Assembly (NCBI GenBank): GCA_028753945.1
Contig: JAPNXP010000013.1
Span: forward strand, 868,001 to 932,000
Length of the DNA: 64,000 bases
Direction of reading: 5' to 3'
From: Hexactinellida sp. DTS-2022
Taxonomy: Eukaryota > Porifera > Hexactinellida
Part shown: one piece after another, positions 43,663 to 53,546 of the stretch
Numbering within the stretch: position 1 is the stretch's first letter
Layout of the letters: the number at the start of each line of letters is the position of its first letter
Notes under the pieces: model-generated
Databases searched by the model: none
What the model was told of the DNA's origin: nothing
What the model saw: the letters and a program-made list of their open reading frames with translations, nothing else
Made by a program: the position numbers and the translations under genes

Positions 43663-44949
43663 ATGCATTCACTGTTATTCTTCGCGCTATTCAGTGCCCT
43701 GTTAATTGCATCAGTTTATGGGACCCAGTCTACAATTGAATTAGTACTAATCGTATACAGACATGGAGATAGAAGTCCTTACGCGCCATATCCAACCTAC
43801 AACCATGCTAGCTACTGGTCACAGGGATTAGGCCAACTCACTACTGTTGGGATTCAACAGCAATATGCTTTAGGAGAGTTCTTCAGACAACGATACTCTC
43901 CTGGTTTATTCTTCCCGAATTACACGTCTAACCAAGTGTACGTTGTTAGTACCAACCTCGATCGTACTATAATGTCAGCTCAATCCCAGTTAGCTGGTTT
44001 GTTTCCCCCTTCGGGAGATCAAATATTTAAACCGTCCCTTGCATGGCAACCAATCCCTGTGCATGTTATGTACAAGCGAGATACAAACATTCTGTTAGGT
44101 AAAGACTCGTATTGTCCTGAGTACAAGAAGTTAATGCTTAAATATCACACTACCAAAGAGTATATTGAGATGAGTACAAAGTATGCCGATCTTTTGAATA
44201 CAATTTCTACGGCTACTCACTCCATTGTTACTATGTACAATATCGATAAATACATTGATACAGTGTTTTGTGACAAACAGCATAATTTATCCATACCATC
44301 ATGGGCTAGCGATAATTATGATACACTTATTAACTTGCTAAATTGGACTTGGAAAAAGTACCAAGATAGTAGGGAGAAAATCCTCTTTTCCGGCGGAAGG
44401 TTTCTGTCTGAATTCTGGTCTAAAATGGATAATAAAATGAATGGCAGCACGCCTGCAATGAAGGCCTATTTCTACTCAGCACACGACTCTACTTTAGTCA
44501 CTGTCGCAAACGCATTGAATATTTGGGACGGTCTACAGCCCCCGTATGCTGCTGCGATTATAGCAGAACTTATTCTCGAAGAAAATAATTGGTTTATACG
44601 ATTCTTATATAGAAACGAATCGGACTCCCCTCCTTTCCCTCTATTTATACGAGACTGCGGATACAAGTGTGCAGTTGAGAAACTGAGACAGCTGACAGCT
44701 GACGTCACTGTGACACAAGCACAATGGGAGAGTAAATGTGGAATAGAAACCGGACAGTCAGTATCTCCAGTCGGATATACGACGGTTATTATAATACAGT
44801 GCATAATCATCGCTCTGCTAATCCTAGCAATAATTGCTACACTTGTATTTGCATGTAGGACCTCCGGAATTTGTAGGAAGTATACCACTGTGACAGCTCG
44901 CTATTCTAAATTCACAAGTGATTATAGTGATGATTTTGATTCGCAGTAA
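43663..44949 (+). CDS. Membrane-anchored histidine acid phosphatase
   Basis: The 428-residue product starts at ATG 43663 with a signal peptide (hydrophobic 3-18, likely cleavage near residue 20). RHGDRSP (33-39) is the phosphatase signature holding the nucleophilic His34. The proton-donor HD pair is His274-Asp275 in YSAHDST. Several N-glycosylation sites (NYTS, NLS, NWT, NGS) and paired Cys residues (near 345-380) fit an exported enzyme. A membrane span near 370-395 (IIIQCIIIALLILAIIATLV) is followed by a 30-residue cytoplasmic tail with a YSKF motif, a possible Tyr-based sorting signal. This plan matches lysosomal acid phosphatase (ACP2) and the testicular type, which hydrolyse phosphomonoesters in the endolysosome or at the surface. 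Active-site residues are intact. A polyadenylation signal lies at 45168-45173. Confidence 0.93.
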   Translation: MHSLLFFALFSALLIASVYGTQSTIELVLIVYRHGDRSPYAPYPTYNHASYWSQGLGQLTTVGIQQQYALGEFFRQRYSPGLFFPNYTSNQVYVVSTNLDRTIMSAQSQLAGLFPPSGDQIFKPSLAWQPIPVHVMYKRDTNILLGKDSYCPEYKKLMLKYHTTKEYIEMSTKYADLLNTISTATHSIVTMYNIDKYIDTVFCDKQHNLSIPSWASDNYDTLINLLNWTWKKYQDSREKILFSGGRFLSEFWSKMDNKMNGSTPAMKAYFYSAHDSTLVTVANALNIWDGLQPPYAAAIIAELILEENNWFIRFLYRNESDSPPFPLFIRDCGYKCAVEKLRQLTADVTVTQAQWESKCGIETGQSVSPVGYTTVIIIQCIIIALLILAIIATLVFACRTSGICRKYTTVTARYSKFTSDYSDDFDSQ

Positions 44950-45550
44950 CAATGGTTAAAAACGATTAATATTTATTGATTTTCATTGTAGCAGTTAGTA
45001 TTTGTATTTTGTGATAACTAATTCTCTGGTACTAAATATAAGTTGCTAAGTTAATATTTGAGTAATACGTGAATTATATAAGTTATGATAACCCTCACAT
45101 ATTACGTATAACACTTATTAATTAACGTATTATAGGTAACTAGTAAACCATTAGTTTACCATTGATAAATAAAGTTATTTAGAACGTATTTTAGAAATAA
45201 GTTAGATGTACGCAGACGGTCTATTTATAGACCAAGTTTTCTTTACGTAAATAGTATAATTATCCCATAGACGGCAGGAACTTTTGGTCTACAAAATTAT
45301 AGACGGTCTCCAAATTTTAGCTTAGTTTGTATGGGCTTTTATAGTGAATTTTACATTGCATGGTGAGGGAAAAGAATACTAAAACTGTACTAAAGTAAGT
45401 TCGCTTTCACAATAAACCAATTATCGACATTATTATCCACATATATATACTATATACGTAAGTACGTATTCGATAGATCTTTGTAACTAAGAACATGTTT
45501 TTGTAATACAGAAGCAATTTAACTTATCACGTAAAACGTATTATACGCAG

Positions 45551-45754
45551 GGGCGGCGCCAGCCTTGGCGACCTGGGGCCCGCATAGGCGTCGTAAATGC
45601 AAAGGTCAATCCTTCGGGCCGCCCGGAAATTCCGGGTAATGTCCGGGTATAGTATTAGTAGCATAGGGGCAACCCTTCCGGGCCGCCCGGACATTTCCGG
45701 GCACCCGGGCGGGTTACGACGCCTATGCCTGGGGGCGCCAAGGGGGCTCCACAT
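45551..45754. repeat. Nested MITE pair
   Basis: The outer ends are CAGGGGCGGCGCCAGCCTTG and CCTGGGGGCGCCAAGG. Inside, GCATAGGCGTCGTAA (about 45590) is mirrored by TTACGACGCCTATGC (about 45727), with CCGGGCGGCCCG-rich interior. The inner termini resemble those at 57813-58133. Confidence 0.6.
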
Positions 45755-45771
45755 TTTATCTATAACGAGCC

Positions 45772-47003
45772 CTTCGGTCTCGGTCGCTTTGCGACGGACA
45801 GGTGCTACGCATTTCACTCCTGACCTATCTGTCTTGGAAAATGGTGGAAAGGACGTTATATACATCCCTTTATAAGATTTTCATTGTTTTAACTTGTTTT
45901 TCATATTATAAATTTATAAATGCGAAATCCGTGTACAGCATACTTGTTCACCAATAAAATCCGTTATAATGCAAACTTCTAGGTTGATTTTGAATTTTCA
46001 TTAATTTGTTTACCTATAAATCATCGAACCGAATCTGACATACGAGTTGGCATGCGCTAAACACAAATTAATTAAGACATCCGCTCGGAGGGAGAAATTA
46101 GCTAAAAGATTTTTCTCGACAATCTGTTTGATTTCAAGCAGATTGCGTTACCTTCTACCGCAACCTATTAACACCAGGTACTCCCTCCGAAATAAGCGTA
46201 AACTTCCGCTCCCCAAAGTCAAGACTAACCGATTTAAAAATTATTTGATACCGTATGGGTTATTTAACTATCAATAAAACACCTTAACACCTCGGTCTGA
46301 GTCTCCCCTTTAGATCCAAAACACCTGGAGTTGAAGAAGACTAAGCGGAAGTTTCGGAGGTGCGATGAACTCGTTGTAGAAGTGTATTCGTATTGTTTGT
46401 GTCATGTTACGTTTGGTTTTGTTTTGTTTTGTTTTTTATTTTTATTTATTTATTTTCATTTTATTTATATATTTTTATTTATATTTATTTTATATACTGT
46501 ATATATATTTTTTGTATACATATTGAAATCCGTCGAAGGATTCCTGATCAAGGTGCTATCTGTGGGAAAAATCCTGGTGCAGATAGATAGATGGTTTTCC
46601 AGCGTAAACCCTCCAGACTCCAGGGGATCAGGATTCCTGCCTGTTAATTGGCAAAGTGATTTATTTTTTGGGGGGATGTTTGTTTCTGGTTTTTGTTTTT
46701 TGTTTTTTGTTTTTTTTATAAGTACTTTTCGATAATAATGTGTAAGAGCAATTTAGCCCTATGGGCTACTAATTAAACCTTTCTTTTCTTTTCTTTTCTT
46801 AGCATACTTGTTTACCAATAAAATCCGTTATAATGCAAACTTCTAGGTTGATTTTTGAATTTTCATTAATTGTTTACCTATTATAACAGTTGGAACTTAG
46901 TTATATCTCAATTATAAATGCGGTTTCTATTCCCCCATCACTTTAATACAATCCGGACAAACAAACACACAAACACACAACAATCGAGTTTTAATAATAT
47001 AGA
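45772..47003 (-). mobile_element. Helitron-like non-autonomous element, copy 3
   Basis: Read on the minus strand it begins TCTATATTATTAAAACTCG at 47003 with a TTGTTGTGTGTTTGTGTG stretch, and ends near 45772 with GTCGCAAAGCGACCGAGACC and GAAGGGCTCGTTATA. A LINE insertion accounts for most of its extra length. Confidence 0.45.
46018..46799 (+). mobile_element. 5'-truncated LINE with reverse-transcriptase C-terminus
   Basis: The frame at 46047-46277 encodes a basic stretch ending YSLRNKRKLPLPKVKTNRF and IPYGLFNYQ, the usual C-terminal tail of LINE polymerases (Y-x-LR...RT-x-RF...). A 3' untranslated part follows, ending in ATTTAGCCCTATGGGCTAC and a (TTTTC)n tail. About 81 bp beginning AGCATACTTGTT are present on both sides (about 45937-46017 and 46800-46880), an unusually long target duplication. 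Confidence 0.7.
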
Positions 47004-48005
47004 TGTGACATTATTTAAAATTATGTCAGTGAATACATTGGTAGAGGTTGGTTGATAAAGTTATATATTATATGGTTGCAAGGAGTTATCCAGAGCGCTA
47101 GACGCGCGACGCTCCTTTTGAAGCATGATTTTTGGAAAATTAGAATTTAGGAGCGTGAAAATTTGGAATCCTCTCCTATACCGTAGCATTAATTTGCGAT
47201 TTAGGCGTATGAAAATTGGATCAGGCCAGGATTAGGAGCGTATTTACAAATAGCTGTATAATACACTGTATGGTTGTTATGATTGTTCAAACACCCAGGG
47301 CCGTGACTTCTTTTTGTCAATTGTTAGCTGCCCTAAAGATATTATAAATCTGTTTGTTATCTTAATCAAAATTGATGTTTATGATATTTTGACGTTGAAT
47401 TAATTGAAAGATGCAGTATTTCACAAGGGGCGCCATGGAGCCCCCTGGAGCCGCCCCTGATTATACGTGATAAGCGTATAATACAACTTAGGATAAAATG
47501 ATACTGCGATTCCAACTCACCAATTTCATTCAGTTAGTTTTATTCTGTTAACTAACCACATATATATCCTGATATACACGTATAATACGTTTGAAGTATA
47601 AGCCAGGGCTGTAAGTCTTAGTGCAATATATGAAAACGTCCGTAGAGTGGGACGAATAGCACAATCTAGATCATTGTCTGACAGTGACAGGTAAAAGCAT
47701 GGAATTGCTGACTTGGCTTTAGTTTATTTTCTGGATCAACTTGTATCACTCAGTTCGAAAAGGTATGCAATAGTAATAGCATATTTGGTAGAATTACAAT
47801 TGCAATTGAAATCTAGTTATTTAGTTTAATTACATCGAAATTCCAGTTAATATATCTCAAATTACAGTATACTGTTACAAAGCTCATTAAATATATAGAC
47901 CCAATTCAAAGTACTTTTTGGTAACCCTAATTAAGCTATTAGTTTAAGCAGTATAAATAAATGGTAACTTAAAATTGTAAATCACCCAATTAATCTTGGC
48001 TACAA

Positions 48006-48581
48006 ATGACGGAGCAGAAAACAGCTACTCCAGTTCAATTCTCCAATGAAGACATTGTGTTTTCCCGTTTAGAAGAAGCTCGTTATGAGGAGTATACTAT
48101 CGCAGTGCATAAATGGTATGCAAGTTTACCTGAAAATTGGATCCCCTGTGATTTCGATAGAGGCCCGAGACTCACTGTTGAACAGCTGATGCGTGAGATA
48201 GCTGACGGAACTGCCGTCATCATTGGATACTTAAAGGCAACGAATGAAATGATTGGGAGTATTGCAATTAGGAGGCCTAAGTATTCTGTTAAAGACAAAT
48301 TAACTAGCAATATTACTCTGTTTGCAGTTAAAACTGAATATAGGAGATATGGATTGGGATTGCTACTCTATGAACAATGCATTCGAAATGCCAAGTTAGC
48401 AGGCGCTGAGAGAATAACTCTTGAAGTGCAGTTTGATAACAAAATTGAGAAGAGACTGTTACTCGGGTATAATTTCGTACACACTGAAACGAGGACTATC
48501 CATAAGAGCGAGTTTCGTGATAATTTATTTTTAATTATTCGTGAGTTTATTACTCTAGATTTTTTTGAGAAATATATATAA
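48006..48581 (+). CDS. GNAT-family N-acetyltransferase, copy A
   Basis: The 191-residue protein starts at ATG 48006. The acetyl-CoA motif A is LFAVKTEYRRYGLGLLLYEQ, with the R-x-x-G-x-G/A core at 113-118 and the preceding beta-4 strand ITLFAVKT. Motif B follows (ERITLEVQFDNKIEKRLLLGYNFV, around 135-158). An N-terminal helix (RLEEARYEEYTIAVHKWY) and DGTAVIIGYLKATNEMIGS form the substrate side. GNAT enzymes transfer acetyl groups to amines; the acceptor cannot be told. A second gene at 50639-51202, on the opposite strand, shares most of these residues, so the pair arose by duplication with inversion. No introns. Confidence 0.87.
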   Translation: MTEQKTATPVQFSNEDIVFSRLEEARYEEYTIAVHKWYASLPENWIPCDFDRGPRLTVEQLMREIADGTAVIIGYLKATNEMIGSIAIRRPKYSVKDKLTSNITLFAVKTEYRRYGLGLLLYEQCIRNAKLAGAERITLEVQFDNKIEKRLLLGYNFVHTETRTIHKSEFRDNLFLIIREFITLDFFEKYI

Positions 48582-48598
48582 TTTATACTAATTACGTA

Positions 48599-48759
48599 CA
48601 GTCAAATCGGGGTTTTTTGCTTATTGGGTTTTTTTTGCCTCCTTTTGTCGTGCAAAAATGTGATATCTTAATGTGTTTTCCATCGGGTTTTTTGCTTATT
48701 GGGTTTTTTTGCCTCCTTTTGTCGTGCATTTGGGGGGCAAAAAAACCCGATTTCGACTG
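48599..48759. repeat. MITE, same family as 3990-4167
   Basis: It runs from CAGTCAAATCGGGG to CCCGATTTCGACTG between TA dinucleotides and has the same GGGTTTTTTTGC blocks. It lies only 17 bases after the stop codon of GNAT copy A, so it may supply part of the 3' untranslated region. Confidence 0.8.
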
Positions 48760-49243
48760 TACCATGTTAGTCCAAGGAATGTAAATAAATTACTGTATGT
48801 CTCAAATTGTGTATTATGTCCTATACTACCAATAATTTATCATCAACAAACATATTTTGCATAATGTGACTTACTATGATGCAACAAACCCTATTGTATT
48901 TAGTTTGACAACTGGGGATTATATCTGAAAGTAAAACATTTGCAACTGTATTTATTGCTTTATCTCATGTATGGGGAATATTTCTAAATTTCTAGCCTAC
49001 AGCCAAATAATCAACAATTATATAACTTTCAATTTGGGACGAGAGAAATTATTGTTAAATATTATCTATTGACTTCGATAGAACTAATTAGTATAACTAA
49101 ATTGATATACAGTACAACAAAGGCTTAGAGTCTTAGACAATCTCTGAATTGTAATTTGTTATTTAATTTTTACTGTGCCGAGTACTACGTAGTTGACCAT
49201 ATTTTGATAATATAAGGGAATAAATGGTACTTAATTGTAATAT

Positions 49244-50530
49244 GGGAAAATTCCAAAAATACTCAAGTTTTTTAAAAATTTCCAAATATACTCAACAATA
49301 CTCAACTAATTTGTAAATATAATCAAGTTTTTCCAAATATACTCAAGTTTTACCGGATTATTCCAAATATACTCAAGTTTTATTGGATTATTCCAAATAT
49401 ACTCAAGTTTTATTGGATTATTCCAAATATACTCAAGTTTTATTGGATTATTCCGAATATACTCAAGTTTTATTGGATTATTGAAACTAGTATGGAGATC
49501 CCAACCACAAAAAATATTTATTAGTACAATCTGCTCGTCTGCTCTACGCGCGTCCTTACAACTTGTACTCGGGCCTACGGCCCTCGCTTGTATTTAAAGC
49601 ATCTCCTTTTCAAATTAAATGTCGTTCTTGATGGTTGGCCGCTAGCTGTCTATTTATATCCGTTCATCCTAGCTACAGGTTTCTATAAGGACAGATTAAA
49701 TAATTTGGATATTTATGCAAATTTGAACAGATAATTTTCTAGATATATGAGCTTGTCCATGTATAATAATATACCAATTCCAAATATATAATTAAATATC
49801 ACTAAGAAACTGTACCAGTGGACCCCTAACTTTGGGACGTGGAGAAGTTATTGTATTGATTGATAATAATTTGATAACAAATAACACAATGGAATGTTAT
49901 AAATGTATGGCTAGACAGACAGAACACAAATAACTGATTAAATGCCTGAACTTCCTCTCGATCAATTAGATTACTTTCTCAGTATTCCATAATGCATACT
50001 TAACATTTGACAGACACTAAAGCATTCGATTATACTAATTGAAATGCTAGCTGCTAATCCATACTGGAACAACCCTCGAATTTAATTGGCTAAAGGTTTT
50101 GACACCTTTTGTGATGGAAGATTTGAATATCTTTTTAGATATTGAACTTATTTGTACATACAATACTAGTATTCCCCACCCCACTGCCAAATTTTAGGTC
50201 TGTAGCTTTTACCAGTTCCTCAATCAATTCTGAACAAACACACAAACAAACAAACACAAAAACATTGTGATTTAATATATAAGATAGATTAAATATAGCC
50301 TTTCTAAACTTGAGTAGATCTGTGAATTTACTGAAAAGTTGAGTAGATTTGGAATTTATTGTAAAAACTTGAGCAGAATTGGAATTATTCTGAAAAACTT
50401 GAGTAGATTTGGAATTATTTTGAAAAACTTGAGTAGATTCGGAAAGATCTAGTTTTATATTTGAGTATCAGTAAAAAGTTGAGTATATTTGGAAATTTTT
50501 AAAAAACTTGAGTATTTTTGGAATTTTCCC
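49244..50530. mobile_element. 1.29-kb TIR element with subterminal tandem arrays, copy 2
   Basis: The ends match those of 41156-42423 in the same orientation. ATTGTAATAT flanks both sides (49234-49243 and 50531-50540). It has five or six 30-bp units at 49327-49482. The interior differs from copy 1 by scattered substitutions and small indels. Confidence 0.82.
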
Positions 50531-50638
50531 ATTGTAATATATTTCAAAATTAGTAGATTGAACCAGAGTATTTAACACCTTTGAAAAGTACAACACAATA
50601 AATACCAGTGATAATTAGTGAATAAGGATTACGTATAG

Positions 50639-51202
50639 TTAAATATCTTTCTCGAAAGAATAGTATGTGTAATACTCCCGAGTGTATAAGTACATGTAAT
50701 CAGTGAAGTTGCTTTTATGCATTGTTATTGTTGCCGTGTGAATTAATTCCTTCTTAAGCATAAATTTCTTTTGGAATAAACTATCAAAGTGAACTTCAAG
50801 TGTGATTCTCTCGGACCCAGATAATTTGGCGAATCGACAACCTTCATCGAATATAATACTGCCCAATCCACGTCTCCGATATTCAGTTTTAACTGCAAAT
50901 AGAGAAATCTTACTCGTTAGTTTGTCTTTAACACAGTACTTAGGCCTCCCCAGTGCAATACTCCCAACCATTTCATTCGTTGCCTTTATGCAGGCAATTA
51001 TAATACCAGTTCCGTCAGCTATCTCCCTTAACAGCTGTTTCTCTGTGAGACGAGGGAATCTACTCAAGTTGAAAGCAAACCTAGATTCAGGCAGACTCTC
51101 ATACCAATCATTGACTGCACTTATATACTCTGCATAACGCGCTTCGACTAAACTGGAAAACGATATATCTTCCTTAGTGAATTTGAGAGAAATATCTTCC
51201 AT
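50639..51202 (-). CDS. GNAT-family N-acetyltransferase, copy B
   Basis: The 187-residue protein starts at ATG 51202. It parallels copy A: DGTGIIIACIKATNEMVGSI, RPKYCVKDKLTS, LFAVKTEYRRRGLG (acetyl-CoA loop RRRGLG at 109-114) and SERITLEVHFDS. The C-terminal half is more diverged (KFMLKKELIHTATITMHKS versus RLLLGYNFVHTETRTIHKS). Both copies keep an open frame and the cofactor loop, so both are probably functional. It points towards copy A (convergent), with 2.06 kb between stops. Confidence 0.87.
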   Translation of the reverse strand: MEDISLKFTKEDISFSSLVEARYAEYISAVNDWYESLPESRFAFNLSRFPRLTEKQLLREIADGTGIIIACIKATNEMVGSIALGRPKYCVKDKLTSKISLFAVKTEYRRRGLGSIIFDEGCRFAKLSGSERITLEVHFDSLFQKKFMLKKELIHTATITMHKSNFTDYMYLYTREYYTYYSFEKDI

Positions 51203-52319
51203 TAACTTGCCATGTGTCCAGTGAATAAAATTAGTTTTTAAATATACTCTAATGGATCACGTCCGAATCATAATTTGATTAATAAATAACATCGAGTATT
51301 TGCACAGATAATATTACTCCAAAAACTTGCAATTTAAGATAATCATTGTATGGGGACTTTTAAATGAATTCAATATGATAACAATAAATACTAAACCGCC
51401 GACAAGTATTGGTCTTATTCAGAAGGAATCACTATTCTTAATCATTGAAGTATATAATTGGAAATTAGATATCCATTCTATAATATCTCGAAATAATAAT
51501 GAATCCCAGTATCCTTGTAAGTGTCAACTTGATTTGGACAGATTAATTGAATAAATAAAGGAACAATGGATTGTTACTATTGAATAGTTAGAATATCGAA
51601 TATTAAATATATTGTAGTTGTTTTCAGTTATTAAATTTCTCCGCTTAATCGGGTCAAACTAGCTTCGCATCAAAGTGACGCTATTAAACGGAGTCGAATG
51701 TAGTTTGTTGGAATAAAAGGAACAAGTAATGACAGTGAGTAGTACGTATATTTCCATATTCAATACAATCTCAGCTCAAAGTGATCGAGTTGCCGTCTCT
51801 CAGCTTACAACATGGTCACTTATATCATTAACCTAGAAGGGACTCAGTGAAAGTTATCGTAAGCAAATAACTGGAAGAAGAGCCTTTTTATACTCGCATG
51901 AAAGTACTCTATAAAAGACTTGTGTTTCCAACAATAAATTATGATTAATGTAGGGGTTTGGGTTTTGTACAGAGTTGAAAAATTACTAACACAATAACAA
52001 TTCTCTTGGCGTATAAATCCTGATTTGGAAAAAAACCCTTATTAATTAGAAAAACAAGTAAAACAACAACAACAAATATTCATATCATAAACTTTCAAAT
52101 GCGAAAGTCGTATTTAGCATACTTAATCGATTATCTATAACATTAGAAATCTCAATTATAAATATAGACAGTCTCTATAAATTAATAATATCAGACTCTA
52201 TAATATGACAAAGTAAATTTTAGCCTACAGACCGTCACAACAAATAGCATTGTAACTATGCCCAGCATTTAACAGAATGTTCAAATCTGACGCATGTAGG
52301 CAGATAGCGAATAAAGTTG
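51203..52319. other. Intergenic interval
   Basis: A half copy of MITE family A lies near 51636-51703 (TTTCTCCGCTTAATCGGGTC and ACGGAGTCGAATGTAG). The short frame 51327-51554 has no family resemblance. The segment 52085-52230 resembles 45890-45950 and 45220-45320 (AGACGGTCT strings), a low-copy repeat. Confidence 0.45.
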
Positions 52320-53546
52320 TCAGAAAATGAGAAGACGGTGATTGTACCCAGCCACAATGATTCTTCCATTGGAATCAATAGTAACTCCTCTAGGATTAGA
52401 AATTCCTTCTTTAATTTTGTGGAGTAAGGTAAATTCCTTATCGAAAATATAAATACAATTGTTACCATAATCTGAGATAATAAAGTTACCAGCTCCGTCT
52501 ATCTTGAATGCAAAGGGGGAGCTTAAGTGTTTGGATATCGAAGTAGAAATAATGTTCTGAAGGTATTGGTAGTTGTAATTGAAAATGAATAGGAAAGGAT
52601 TTTGATGAGATAAGACGTAAATATTATCTTTGGTAAGCTGTATGTCCAAAGGAGAAGTAATTATGGTATTACCAAACTGTGATTTGTATGAATAATCTTT
52701 GAAGAATAATTGGATTCTTATGTTGGAACAATCGCATACATAAATATCATCATTAGATTCACTAATAGCAATGCCACGAGGATTTATAAATTGTCCATCT
52801 CCACTACCTAGAGTCCCTATTTGTTTCAATAAAGTTCCATTCATATCAAATACTGAGAAACATCCAAGTTCAAATTGAGTGACAAACACTTTCTCTTTAG
52901 AGATAGTGATACAGAAAACACTTTCAATCGCTCCAAAATTAGACAAATATTTTAAATTTTCGTCGTGGATTTTTACTCTATTGTTCGAATAATCAGCAAC
53001 ATAAATATTACCAGTTCTATTGTCTACTTCAACTCCCCATGGACTATTAAACTGTCCCACACTATTACCTGCTACATCTCCTATACTCACAACTGGTCTC
53101 ACTTTATCTTTATACTTCACTACAGGCAGACATGAGTCGGTTGAGTTAACAACAGTAATATTACCGAAACATTTAATCTTATCCAATAGTGTACTATCGA
53201 TTTTAAATAAGATACGTTTTAGACTAAATTCATTCTGTATCTCTTTCTGTTTCTTCTGTATTGCTTCTATGAATATACTCTGAGTATCTTTGAGGTCTAC
53301 AGTTGAAAGAATATTTTCCTGATTAAAATTCATTACACTGTCAAGCTCAATTAGAGATTCTTTTTGTTTCAATTTCTCTTTTTTGTAATTTTCATTAATT
53401 TCTTCTAATTTTCTCAAAAGTTCTTTCTCTCTTTTCTTCAAACAATCAATCAATTGATTGAATTGAATTTCTATATCGGATTTGATTTGAATCAATTGAG
53501 ACTCAAAATTATTAGTCTCAGACTCAGGATTACTGGCTGTTGCCAT
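52320..53546 (-). CDS. NHL-repeat protein with N-terminal coiled coil
   Basis: The 408-residue protein starts at ATG 53546. Residues about 10-120 are Lys/Glu-rich and heptad-like (IDCLKKREKELLRKLEEINE), a coiled coil. From about 150 to 408 come roughly six NHL-type beta-propeller blades, for example FNSPWGVEVDNRTGNIYVAD, FINPRGIAISESNDDIYVCD, LSSPFAFKIDGAGNFIISDY and ISNPRGVTIDSNGRIIVAGY. Coiled coil plus NHL is the C-terminal arrangement of TRIM2/3/71 ubiquitin ligases, but RING and B-box zinc fingers are absent. It may act as a binding adaptor, or the N-terminus may be coded elsewhere; the frame begins cleanly with MATASNPESE. Single exon. Confidence 0.85.
   Translation of the reverse strand: MATASNPESETNNFESQLIQIKSDIEIQFNQLIDCLKKREKELLRKLEEINENYKKEKLKQKESLIELDSVMNFNQENILSTVDLKDTQSIFIEAIQKKQKEIQNEFSLKRILFKIDSTLLDKIKCFGNITVVNSTDSCLPVVKYKDKVRPVVSIGDVAGNSVGQFNSPWGVEVDNRTGNIYVADYSNNRVKIHDENLKYLSNFGAIESVFCITISKEKVFVTQFELGCFSVFDMNGTLLKQIGTLGSGDGQFINPRGIAISESNDDIYVCDCSNIRIQLFFKDYSYKSQFGNTIITSPLDIQLTKDNIYVLSHQNPFLFIFNYNYQYLQNIISTSISKHLSSPFAFKIDGAGNFIISDYGNNCIYIFDKEFTLLHKIKEGISNPRGVTIDSNGRIIVAGYNHRLLIF

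Larger units (their letters stand above)
44950..48005. other. Intergenic interval with Helitron-like element, LINE and nested MITEs
   Basis: It holds the phosphatase 3' end, a nested pair of CAGGGGCGGC and CATAGGCGTC elements (about 45551-45754), a minus-strand Helitron-like element (45772-47003) and a LINE fragment inside it (about 46018-46799). A CAGGGGCGGC-type hAT end lies near 47426-47460. No host gene was recognised. Confidence 0.5.
48582..50638. other. Spacer between convergent GNAT genes
   Basis: It holds the MITE at 48599-48759 and the 1.29-kb element at 49244-50530. The remaining 480 bp between them is AT-rich and empty. Confidence 0.6.

Noticed and set aside
44472..44888. 138-codon minus-strand frame
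   Set aside because: Antisense shadow of the acid phosphatase.
46331..46735. Hydrophobic 134-codon frame
   Set aside because: It lies in the LINE 3' untranslated region and is mostly T-rich low-complexity sequence.
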